Assembly (NCBI GenBank): GCA_003644295.1
Contig: QNBZ01000012.1
Coordinates: 1 to 13,151 of the forward strand
Source: Planctomycetota bacterium
GTDB taxonomy: Bacteria > Planctomycetota > Phycisphaerae > Sedimentisphaerales > Anaerobacaceae
Length of the DNA: 13,151 nt
Direction of reading: 5' to 3'
Positions 7,593-12,900 of this stretch are shown one piece after another; positions within the stretch are counted from its first letter, which is position 1, and each line of letters opens with the position of its first letter. Position numbers and translations under genes: made by a program. The notes below the pieces were generated by a model. That model had not been told where the DNA came from. It was given only the letters and a program-made list of their open reading frames with translations, and ran no database searches.

Positions 7593-7627
7593 AGCGCTTA
7601 ATGTTTTTTAGTTTGTTGTGTTCGCAG

Positions 7628-8692
7628 TCACAGAACGCCGACCTGCCGGGACACCATTTGGAGAATTCTGCCGGGCTCTTCCGGCACAGACGTGCGGGCC
7701 GACAAATAAGCTGACTCGACTACCGCCATAGTCTTCAGATTCTCTTTGCCGCCGCAGCATAGCTTGTTTTCGTCAGGCGATAATATACTCAAGGCGAAGT
7801 TTTCCAGCAGTTCCCTGATACGGCCCAGGTCATTATCGTCATATTCCAATTGCTCGCTGATTTGTCCGGCTTCATTACTGACGACAAATTGTGTATCGCT
7901 GACCGTCAGGATTTTATCTTTGCCGTGGACTTTCAGGAATTTTTGTCGCGGCCCGATAGCTTTGCCAGCCGTCAGATTGCCAAAAAAAGCGTCAGCAAAT
8001 TTCATCATTACCACCGCCGTGTCTTCGGTTAGATATGGCCGTTGTCCTTTGTTGCCGATTGTATTGGCGTTCAGCGAATAGACCTGCTGCGGCACAGCGA
8101 AATTCCAGACCATCTGGTCGATTATTTCATAACAGTTGTGCAGCAGCACACCGCCGCCGGCCAGTTTCGGGTCGCTCTGCCAACTGGGGCACTGCTGATT
8201 GCCAACGGCGCAAACGGCGGTTATCAGGAAAATCTGTTCAATTCGGCCTTCTTCAAGGAATTTACGCAGTGCCAGAAAACTCCGGGCAAACCGCAGTGGA
8301 TTAGCAACAGCAAATTTTATGTTCTCATCTTCAGCAAGCTGAACGAACGCCGCCGCTTCTTCAAAGTTCCTGGCGGTCGGGGTGAGCTTGAGAACGTTGA
8401 ACTTTTTCTTCATTGCCGCTCGGATATATTCATCGCAACTGTACATACCAGCAGCAACTAATAAACACCCTATGTCATTCCCGCGCAGGCGGGAATCCAT
8501 CGTTGTTATCAGTTGGCGGTAATCGTCATACGGAGTGCATTTATACTCAGCGGCAATTCTTTCAGCCAGTTTAGTATCTTTGTCGGCGACCGCCTCAATG
8601 TGGAAATGACCGGTTTGTGAAGCCGCTTCGAGCAGAAGCAGGCCACGCTCATCAAGACCAAGTACCGCTGTTTTTAATTTCTTATCTCGCAT
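7628..8692 (-). CDS. Gfo/Idh/MocA-like oxidoreductase, atypical and possibly not catalytic
   Basis: This 354-residue protein has an N-terminal Rossmann-like domain (TAVLGLDERG at 8-17, then VADKD) and a C-terminal domain of the Gfo/Idh/MocA type, with GGGVLLHNCYEIIDQMVW typical of the family. Several features are odd. The dinucleotide loop has Asp where the second glycine is expected. The segment aligning with the EKP catalytic motif reads LTPTAR (103-108), so the lysine is missing. Residues 65-73 (MDSRLRGND) are encoded by an inserted dispersed repeat. The start at 8692 is preferred because the frame upstream (to 8818) translates only intergenic hairpins. The start codon and first codons themselves lie in a heptamer repeat. 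The substrate cannot be deduced. HypF follows 35 nt downstream. Confidence 0.75.
   Translation of the reverse strand: MRDKKLKTAVLGLDERGLLLLEAASQTGHFHIEAVADKDTKLAERIAAEYKCTPYDDYRQLITTMDSRLRGNDIGCLLVAAGMYSCDEYIRAAMKKKFNVLKLTPTARNFEEAAAFVQLAEDENIKFAVANPLRFARSFLALRKFLEEGRIEQIFLITAVCAVGNQQCPSWQSDPKLAGGGVLLHNCYEIIDQMVWNFAVPQQVYSLNANTIGNKGQRPYLTEDTAVVMMKFADAFFGNLTAGKAIGPRQKFLKVHGKDKILTVSDTQFVVSNEAGQISEQLEYDDNDLGRIRELLENFALSILSPDENKLCCGGKENLKTMAVVESAYLSARTSVPEEPGRILQMVSRQVGVL
8477..8496. repeat. dRS3-like 20-bp palindrome inside the oxidoreductase gene
   Basis: ATTCCCGCGCAGGCGGGAAT is a perfect 8-bp inverted repeat around GCAG and fits the ATTCCC-N8-GGGAAT pattern of the dispersed dRS3 repeat described in Neisseria, with look-alikes in many genomes. 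Read on the minus strand with its flanks it encodes MDSRLRGND, a peptide that recurs in unrelated proteins wherever this repeat has landed in a gene. The insertion leaves the frame open. Confidence 0.8.
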
Positions 8693-8714
8693 CTCGTAAG
8701 GCGTATCTCGCAAA
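8680..8714. repeat. Heptamer repeat over the oxidoreductase start
   Basis: Plus-strand 7-bp units TCTTATC, TCGCATC, TCGTAAG, GCGTATC and TCGCAAA follow each other in phase. The CAT that forms the oxidoreductase start codon (8690-8692) is inside the second unit. The units closely match those between hypC and hypF (TCGTATC), so both arrays belong to one family. Confidence 0.7.
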
Positions 8715-8738
8715 CCGGCGGTAAAACCGCCGGCTAAA
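8713..8738. repeat. Hairpin element A (stem followed by CTAA)
   Basis: CCGGCGGT (8715-8722) and ACCGCCGG (8726-8733) form a perfect 8-bp stem with an AAA loop, preceded by AA and followed by CTAAATA. It has the same design as elements C and the 12901-13151 array: GC-rich stem ending GG, then CTAA. Confidence 0.75.
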
Positions 8739-8764
8739 TATAATGATGACCCCTGCCCTGTCGA
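8737..8764 (-). promoter_or_regulatory. Candidate promoter for the oxidoreductase (and possibly hypF onward)
   Basis: On the minus strand TCGACA (8764-8759) and TATATT (8742-8737) are 16 bp apart, each matching five of six consensus bases, about 45 bp upstream of the oxidoreductase start. Hairpin element A would then lie at the very start of the transcript. This is a prediction from hexamers only. Confidence 0.35.
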
Positions 8765-8797
8765 AAGGCGGCGGGTGAACTCCAGCAGCAGGGCTAA
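8751..8797. repeat. Hairpin element B (longer, imperfect, followed by CTAA)
   Basis: CCCTGC (8751-8756) pairs with GCAGGG (8788-8793), with CTG/CAG continuing inside after a small bulge, and it is followed by CTAAACG. The loop is long (about 30 nt). The outer stem and the GG-CTAA tail match elements A and C, so it is probably a larger member of the same family. It overlaps the -35 region of the candidate promoter. Confidence 0.5.
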
Positions 8798-8806
8798 ACG
8801 AACAAC

Positions 8807-8834
8807 AACCCCCAACATAAAGTTGGGGGCTAAA
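8807..8834. repeat. Hairpin element C; possible minus-strand terminator after the dUTPase gene
   Basis: CCCCCAAC (8809-8816) and GTTGGGGG (8822-8829) form a perfect 8-bp stem with loop ATAAA, preceded by AACAA and followed by CTAAATA. On the minus strand it begins about 14 nt after the dUTPase stop and is followed by TTGTTGTTCG, so it could act as a weak intrinsic terminator for that gene. Confidence 0.7.
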
Positions 8835-8842
8835 TATGACGG

Positions 8843-9253
8843 CTATAAGTTTATGTCCTTGTTGTCGTTCTCGGTTTTGTTGGCCATCGAATAATTGTTG
8901 TCCTGACGCTTCTGATTTACTTGCCACTTCTGCTCGTACAACCGCATAACGTCATCAGCATCTAAGCCGAGGCACTGGGCTAATGAAATCCAGAAGAACA
9001 GCATATCCGTTACCTCAACCCTGGCGTTCTGCAAATCGTTCAGTAAAAATCTCTTCCCCTCCTTGGCCTCCTTGCACCAGTGTTTCCAGAAGGTACAATC
9101 CCGCAACTCCTCAAGCTCGTTGCTCATCGCAGCAATGTAATTGTTCAGCCAAACGCCGGCTTTCTGTGGGTCAAAGTTCTCACGCATTGCTTTGGCGTCA
9201 AAGCCGGTTCGTTTGTTCAATTCGGCCTGTTTCTCAAATAATTCTTTAAGCAT
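8843..9253 (-). CDS. Dimeric dUTPase / MazG-like nucleotide pyrophosphatase
   Basis: This 136-residue all-alpha protein is probably an NTP pyrophosphatase of the dimeric dUTPase (dUTPase_2) and MazG superfamily, hydrolysing dUTP or another (d)NTP to the monophosphate and pyrophosphate. The magnesium-binding acidic pattern is visible as ELEE (E46..E49) and EVTD (E80..D83). The C-terminal signature K109-x3-N113-x2-R116-x4-Y121 also fits the dUTPase group. A charged tail of about 15 residues follows. The ATG is preceded by a heptamer repeat and has no clear Shine-Dalgarno. It lies 32 nt after glyA, and both could serve thymidylate and folate metabolism. Exact substrate is uncertain. Three hairpin elements follow its stop. 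Confidence 0.75.
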   Translation of the reverse strand: MLKELFEKQAELNKRTGFDAKAMRENFDPQKAGVWLNNYIAAMSNELEELRDCTFWKHWCKEAKEGKRFLLNDLQNARVEVTDMLFFWISLAQCLGLDADDVMRLYEQKWQVNQKRQDNNYSMANKTENDNKDINL

Positions 9254-9256
9254 TTT

Positions 9257-9291
9257 TTTAGTCGTTGGTATTTAGTCGTTAGTTACTAAAT
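9257..9291. repeat. Heptamer repeat between glyA and the dUTPase gene
   Basis: Plus-strand 7-bp units are TTTAGTC, GTTGGTA, TTTAGTC, GTTAGTT and ACTAAAT. The first and third are identical. The stop codon of glyA (9286-9288) lies in the last unit, and nearly the whole spacer is repeat. The motif differs from the TCGTATC family but has the same 7-bp period. Confidence 0.6.
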
Positions 9292-10557
9292 CCCGTTATT
9301 TTTATTCGGAATGATAAAGTGGTCCGGCACAGGAAACTGCGAACATAGCAACAGAACTTCTTTTCCGACCTGTTCGATTGCCGATTCGTTATCGATGTTT
9401 TCAACCACTTCGTTTATGAAATCGGCGATTTGCTCGGCCTGTTCTTCTTTCATTCCGCGGGTTGTAATAGCCGGCGTGCCTATACGCAGTCCGCTGGGAT
9501 TGAACGGCGGAGCGGGGTCGTTTGGTATAGTATTGTAGTTGGTAACAATTCTTGCTCTGTCCAGCGCCTTTGCGAGTTTTTTGCCGGGCACGTTTTTATT
9601 TCGCAAGTCGATTAAAATTAGATGATTATCCGTTCCGCCGGATATGAGATTGAATCCGTATTCGAGCAGTTTTTCAGCGAGCGCTTTTGCGTTTTTGACT
9701 ATTTGTTTTGCATAGGCGATAAACTCCGGCGTATCAGCTTCAGCCATCGCTACCGCTACGGCGGTTATTGTGTGCAGATGTGGGCCGCCCTGCAGTCCCG
9801 GAAAAACGGCTTTGTCAACATTTTGGGAATGTTCGTTTTTGCACAGCAGCATTCCGCCGCGCGGGCCGCGCAGCGTTTTGTGAGTGGTGGTTGAGACAAT
9901 GTCTGAGTAGGCGACAGGGCTTTTATGTATTCCGGCTACGACAAGGCCGGCGATATGGGCAATGTCGCTGACGTGGTAGGCGCCGACACTTTTGGCGATT
10001 TGGCCGAAAACCTCGAAGTCAATCTCGCGGGGATAAGCGGTTGCGCCGGATATAATTATTTTGGGTTTGTGCTTTTTGGCGAGTTTTTCAATCTGGTCGA
10101 AGTCAAATCTGCCGGTATCGGGGTTGACTGTGTATTGAACGGAGTTGAACATCTTTCCCGTGATACTGACACACCAGCCGTGCGTTAGATGTCCTCCGTG
10201 AGGCAGTGCCAGGCCCATAATGGTATCGCCCGGCTTGGCCAGCGCCAGGTATGCCGCCAGGTTTGCTACCGAGCCGGAGTACGGCTGGACGTTGGCATGG
10301 TCGGCTTTGAACAGCTTTGTCGCACGCTGCTGGGCCATTCTTTCGATAAGGTCGGTTACCTGCTGACCCTCATAGTACCGCCGACCCGGATAGCCCTCAG
10401 CATATTTGTTGGTAAGACAACTGCCGCTGGCCAACATTACGGCCCTGGAGACGTAGTTCTCCGAGGGTATAAGGCGAATCGAGCCGCTCTGGCGAGCCGC
10501 CTCCTGCCGTATAAGCTCGTAAATCTGCGGGTCATACTGCTCAAGCGCTGTTATCAT
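9286..10557 (-). CDS. glyA: Serine hydroxymethyltransferase (GlyA)
   Basis: GlyA interconverts serine and glycine with tetrahydrofolate, using pyridoxal phosphate, and is the main source of one-carbon units. The 423-residue protein has all the family hallmarks: IPSENY near 30-35, the YAEGYPGRRYYEG motif (52-64), DIAHIAGL around 198-205, and the PLP lysine Lys227 within STTTHKTLRGPRGG. The C-terminal GLRIGTPAITTRG is also present. The IPSEN variant replaces the enterobacterial IASEN. The ATG is supported by GGAG 5 nt upstream. It heads the minus-strand run. A candidate promoter lies at 10608-10635, back to back with that of the TPR gene. Confidence 0.97.
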   Translation of the reverse strand: MITALEQYDPQIYELIRQEAARQSGSIRLIPSENYVSRAVMLASGSCLTNKYAEGYPGRRYYEGQQVTDLIERMAQQRATKLFKADHANVQPYSGSVANLAAYLALAKPGDTIMGLALPHGGHLTHGWCVSITGKMFNSVQYTVNPDTGRFDFDQIEKLAKKHKPKIIISGATAYPREIDFEVFGQIAKSVGAYHVSDIAHIAGLVVAGIHKSPVAYSDIVSTTTHKTLRGPRGGMLLCKNEHSQNVDKAVFPGLQGGPHLHTITAVAVAMAEADTPEFIAYAKQIVKNAKALAEKLLEYGFNLISGGTDNHLILIDLRNKNVPGKKLAKALDRARIVTNYNTIPNDPAPPFNPSGLRIGTPAITTRGMKEEQAEQIADFINEVVENIDNESAIEQVGKEVLLLCSQFPVPDHFIIPNKNNGI

Positions 10558-10570
10558 ATTTTCTCCAAAA

Positions 10571-10598
10571 TTGATTATTGATTATTGGTTAATGATTA
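10571..10598. repeat. Heptamer repeat, left arm of an inverted pair
   Basis: Four in-phase 7-bp units TTGATTA, TTGATTA, TTGGTTA and ATGATTA lie just upstream of glyA. They are in inverted orientation to the array at 10631-10658, with about 20 of 26 positions able to pair, so the two arms could form a large AT-rich hairpin or cruciform over the glyA/TPR intergenic region. Confidence 0.65.
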
Positions 10599-10605
10599 CT
10601 ATAAT
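10578..10605 (+). promoter_or_regulatory. Candidate promoter for the TPR gene and rpsT
   Basis: TTGATT (10578-10583) and a perfect TATAAT (10600-10605) are 16 bp apart. The -35 hexamer is part of a heptamer repeat unit. A start near 10612 would give a ~50-nt leader before the ATG at 10664. Confidence 0.5.
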
Positions 10606-10607
10606 TG

Positions 10608-10635
10608 ATTTTAACGTTTACTTTTCTTTTATCAA
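10608..10635 (-). promoter_or_regulatory. Candidate promoter for glyA, overlapping the TPR gene promoter region
   Basis: On the minus strand TTGATA (10635-10630) and TAAAAT (10613-10608) are 16 bp apart, each matching five of six consensus bases, about 50 bp upstream of the glyA ATG. The two predicted -10 boxes are only 2 bp apart, so polymerase could hardly occupy both promoters at once. Confidence 0.4.
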
Positions 10636-10658
10636 TTGTCAATTATCAATAATCAGTA
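10631..10658. repeat. Heptamer repeat, right arm of an inverted pair
   Basis: Four in-phase 7-bp units ATCAATT, GTCAATT, ATCAATA and ATCAGTA end 5 nt before the TPR gene ATG. As the complement (TTGATAA type) they mirror the left arm at 10571-10598. The -35 hexamer of the candidate glyA promoter falls at the edge of this array. Confidence 0.65.
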
Positions 10659-10663
10659 GAATT

Positions 10664-12064
10664 ATGCCGGAAAAAAATACCGACCATACATTTGCCAAGG
10701 CGTGGGTCTTTTTTGAAAGAGCCAGGAAGGTAGCCCAAACAAACAATTTCGATTATGCTATTGAGATGTACCTTGACGGCCTGCGCTGCTCGCCGGACGC
10801 CGTTCAGGACGGCCATATAAAGCTTCACGAATTAGCCCTGCTGCGACATACCAAAGGCGGTAAAAAACCCACAATGATGGAGAGAGTGAAGCGTCTGCGC
10901 GGTAAAACAGCCCTCGAACAAATGCTTAACGCCGAGTACCTCTTTGCAAAAGACCCCGAACATCTGCCTTACGCAGAGGCGATTCTAAAAGCGGCAACGG
11001 CGGGCGGTTATAAAAAAACGGCTAAATGGATTGCTGATTTGGTGTTCGGAGCAAATAACGCCGCTGATAAGCCGTCTTTTCAAACATATATCCTGTTAAA
11101 AGATTCCTACGCAGCTATCGGCCAGTTCGACAGGGCACTTGCCGCCTGCCAGCGTGCGGTCGCTCTTAAGCCCGAAGACGGAGAGCTAGCTGACGAATTT
11201 AAGCGACTCTCGGCAGAGTTGACCGTAGCCAGAGGCAGGTACGACCAGGATGGCGATTTCAGGCAATCCATTAAGAACCGCAAGGAACAGGAAAAATTCC
11301 AGTCCCAAAGCAGTGTTGTCAAGACCGAAGATTACCGTGTCTCGGTGGTCGAAGAGGCCAGAAAGGCACTGGCAAAAGAACCAAATTCAACCAACAACAT
11401 ATTTAATCTGGCCCAGCATCTGTCAGATATGGAAACCGACGAGGCCGAAAATGAGGCGATAAAACTGCTGGAAGATGCGTATAAAAACAAAAGCGATTTT
11501 AGCTTTAAGCAACGGGCGGGCCTGTTAAAAATAAAACAGTTAAAACGAAAAATAAGAGAAGCAAAAGCCGCCCTTGAATCCAGGCCCGATGATGCGCAGG
11601 CAAAATCCAGCGTTGCGGAATTGTCGGCACAATTAGACAGCGTTGAACTGGAGCATTACCGTCTTTGTGTGGAAAACTATCCGACCGACCTACAGGCCAA
11701 GTACGAGTACGGCGTTCGTCTGGTTCGTAATAAGCAGTATGACGAAGCGATACCACTGTTACAAGAGGCACGGAAAGACCCAAGACAAAAAATTCCGGCG
11801 CTGGATAAGATAGGACTGTGCTTCTTTAAGAAGGGCTGGTTTGCAGATGCGATTGACATTTTTAACCAAGCGATAGCCGATTATGAAATAAAAGATGACG
11901 GCACAGCCAAGGAATTACGGTACAATCTGGCTCGCTCTTATGAAGAACAGGGCGATGCGGAAAAGGCGCTGGAGATTTATCGCAAAATCGCTCAACTTGA
12001 TTTTGCGTATAAAGACGTCCGCCAACGAGTGGATAAGTTGAGAAACAAACAAACTAATCAGTAA
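10664..12064 (+). CDS. Tetratricopeptide-repeat protein of unknown function
   Basis: This 466-residue soluble protein has no signal peptide or membrane segment. An N-terminal repeat-like segment (FFERARKVAQTNNFDYAIEM) is followed by helical repeats. A charged, coiled-coil-like middle (around KQLKRKIREAKAALESRPDD) leads into three or more clear TPRs in the last 140 residues, recognisable by motifs such as YEYGVRLVRNKQYDEAIPLL and LARSYEEQGDAEKALEIY. TPR proteins act as scaffolds, and no catalytic motif is seen. The start at 10664 (MPEKN) is chosen over a TTG at 10571, because the intervening codons translate only the heptamer repeats and promoter. No strong Shine-Dalgarno is visible. rpsT starts 35 nt downstream, so the two are probably cotranscribed. 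Confidence 0.8.
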   Translation: MPEKNTDHTFAKAWVFFERARKVAQTNNFDYAIEMYLDGLRCSPDAVQDGHIKLHELALLRHTKGGKKPTMMERVKRLRGKTALEQMLNAEYLFAKDPEHLPYAEAILKAATAGGYKKTAKWIADLVFGANNAADKPSFQTYILLKDSYAAIGQFDRALAACQRAVALKPEDGELADEFKRLSAELTVARGRYDQDGDFRQSIKNRKEQEKFQSQSSVVKTEDYRVSVVEEARKALAKEPNSTNNIFNLAQHLSDMETDEAENEAIKLLEDAYKNKSDFSFKQRAGLLKIKQLKRKIREAKAALESRPDDAQAKSSVAELSAQLDSVELEHYRLCVENYPTDLQAKYEYGVRLVRNKQYDEAIPLLQEARKDPRQKIPALDKIGLCFFKKGWFADAIDIFNQAIADYEIKDDGTAKELRYNLARSYEEQGDAEKALEIYRKIAQLDFAYKDVRQRVDKLRNKQTNQ

Positions 12065-12099
12065 TTATTAACCAACAATTATTTATACTGGAGACAACA

Positions 12100-12378
12100 G
12101 TGGCACATTCGTTACAGGCGAAAAAAAGAGTAAGACAAAATGCTAAAAAAAGAACAATCAATCGTGCACGCAAGAGCCAGGTAAAGACACAAATCAAACG
12201 TTTCGAGACGGCGTTGACCAGCGGCAATACCGAAGCTGCGAGCGAACAATACCGGCTTACCGCCAGGAAGCTGGACAAAATCGCAGCCACCAGCACAATG
12301 CACAAAAATACAGCGGCTCGAAAGAAATCCCGCCTTGCAAAACGACTTAACAATCTTAAGGCGAAAAAGAGTAGATAA
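12100..12378 (+). CDS. rpsT: 30S ribosomal protein S20
   Basis: This 92-residue, very basic protein has the S20 pattern throughout: SLQAKKRVRQNAKKRTINRA at the N-terminus, a central amphipathic helix, and MHKNTAARKKSRLAKRLN near the end. S20 binds 16S rRNA early in assembly of the small subunit. The start is GTG, supported by GGAG 6 nt upstream. A non-AUG start is also used for rpsT in E. coli, where it takes part in autoregulation; whether that applies here is unknown. The gene is followed by repeats, with no obvious U-rich terminator within 60 nt. Confidence 0.96.
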   Translation: MAHSLQAKKRVRQNAKKRTINRARKSQVKTQIKRFETALTSGNTEAASEQYRLTARKLDKIAATSTMHKNTAARKKSRLAKRLNNLKAKKSR

Positions 12379-12390
12379 GTGAATTAGTGC

Positions 12391-12446
12391 TGGATACTTG
12401 ATTCTCGATACCTGATGCCAGACGATGGACGAGATGTGAGATACAA
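12391..12446. repeat. Degenerate heptamer repeat downstream of rpsT
   Basis: In-phase 7-bp units TGGATAC, TTGATTC, TCGATAC and CTGATGC are clear. The following CAGACGA, TGGACGA, GATGTGA and GATACAA are weaker. The array begins 12 nt after the rpsT stop. The GATAC core is shared, in complement, with the TCGTATC-type units near hypF and the oxidoreductase. Confidence 0.6.
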
Positions 12447-12633
12447 AAGCTAATCCGAACTATTTACACACGCTGGATGTCGGAGCAAAGCGGAAATCCG
12501 ATGTTTGACGGGAACAATCATTTGCGCAGGTAGTTTTGAAGAATTATTTTTGAGAATACAGATTTTTGAAAGATATTCTGAGTGTATTTTTGTGGGGTGA
12601 TGCTGGCTTACAGGGTGAAAATAGGGTTTTCGT

Positions 12634-12655
12634 TCGACCATACGCGCAGGGGTTT
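12634..12655. repeat. Short direct repeat, copy 1
   Basis: The segment starts TCGACC, has four variable bases (ATAC), and ends GCGCAGGGGTTT. It matches copy 2 at 12781-12802 at 19 of 22 positions, 147 bp apart. The middle differences leave both ends identical, suggesting a conserved bipartite site. Confidence 0.55.
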
Positions 12656-12780
12656 TAAAAAATGTAGTAAAAAACACCAAAAACTAACGGAAATTTACAA
12701 AAAACGCACGCCTTTTGAACGAAAATGAACCCCAAGAGACGCTTTTTGGACCACTTTTTAACACCACCATTCGCATTTGG

Positions 12781-12802
12781 TCGACCGTTTGCGCAGGGGT
12801 TT
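12781..12802. repeat. Short direct repeat, copy 2
   Basis: TCGACC, four variable bases (GTTT), then GCGCAGGGGTTT. It is the second copy of the repeat at 12634-12655 in the same orientation. A shorter match (TTTGCGCAGG) occurs near 12521-12530. Confidence 0.55.
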
Positions 12803-12832
12803 CTCTATTCCGCCTACGGCAGAACGAACAAC

Positions 12833-12900
12833 TACCCGCCCACAGGTGGTGGGGCTAAACAAAACGGCAACCCCCAGAATAAATCGGTGGGATAAATACT
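12833..12900. repeat. Two decayed hairpin units before the tandem array
   Basis: Two imperfect relatives of the array unit are visible. The first (12833-12869) has a CCGCC/GGTGG-type stem with a G-T pair and the tail GGGGCTAAACAAAAC. The second (12870-12900) has CCCA/TGGG arms and the tail GATAAATACT in place of GCTAAATA. They appear to be older, diverged members at the array edge. Confidence 0.5.

Larger units (their letters stand above)
12447..12832. other. Gene-free stretch with a short dispersed repeat
   Basis: No credible gene is seen on either strand. The sequence has A/T runs and three occurrences of GCGCAGG, each preceded by a pyrimidine-rich or AT-rich bit and followed within a few bases by GTTT (about 12524, 12643 and 12791). 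Two of these sit in a longer shared segment (12634-12655 and 12781-12802). A weak stem AGAATA/TATTCT is present near 12552-12578. No convincing terminator or tRNA was recognised. Confidence 0.5.

Noticed and set aside
8042..8461. Plus-strand 139-codon frame opposite the oxidoreductase
   Set aside because: It is antisense to a gene with family similarity and has no motif of its own.
8693..8818. N-terminal extension of the oxidoreductase to 8818
   Set aside because: These codons translate hairpin elements A-C and the heptamer repeat and have no similarity to the family. The Rossmann strand starts right after 8692.
10571..10663. N-terminal extension of the TPR protein from a TTG at 10571
   Set aside because: The extra 31 codons translate the heptamer repeats and the candidate promoter. 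The ATG at 10664 is the better start.
12379..12480. Intrinsic terminator for rpsT
   Set aside because: CTGG/CCAG and short TCGGA/TCCGA pairings exist, but no stable stem is followed by a T run.
12450..12680. Minus-strand 76-codon open frame
   Set aside because: It has no recognisable motif and its composition is odd. It spans the short repeats downstream of rpsT, so it looks like chance.
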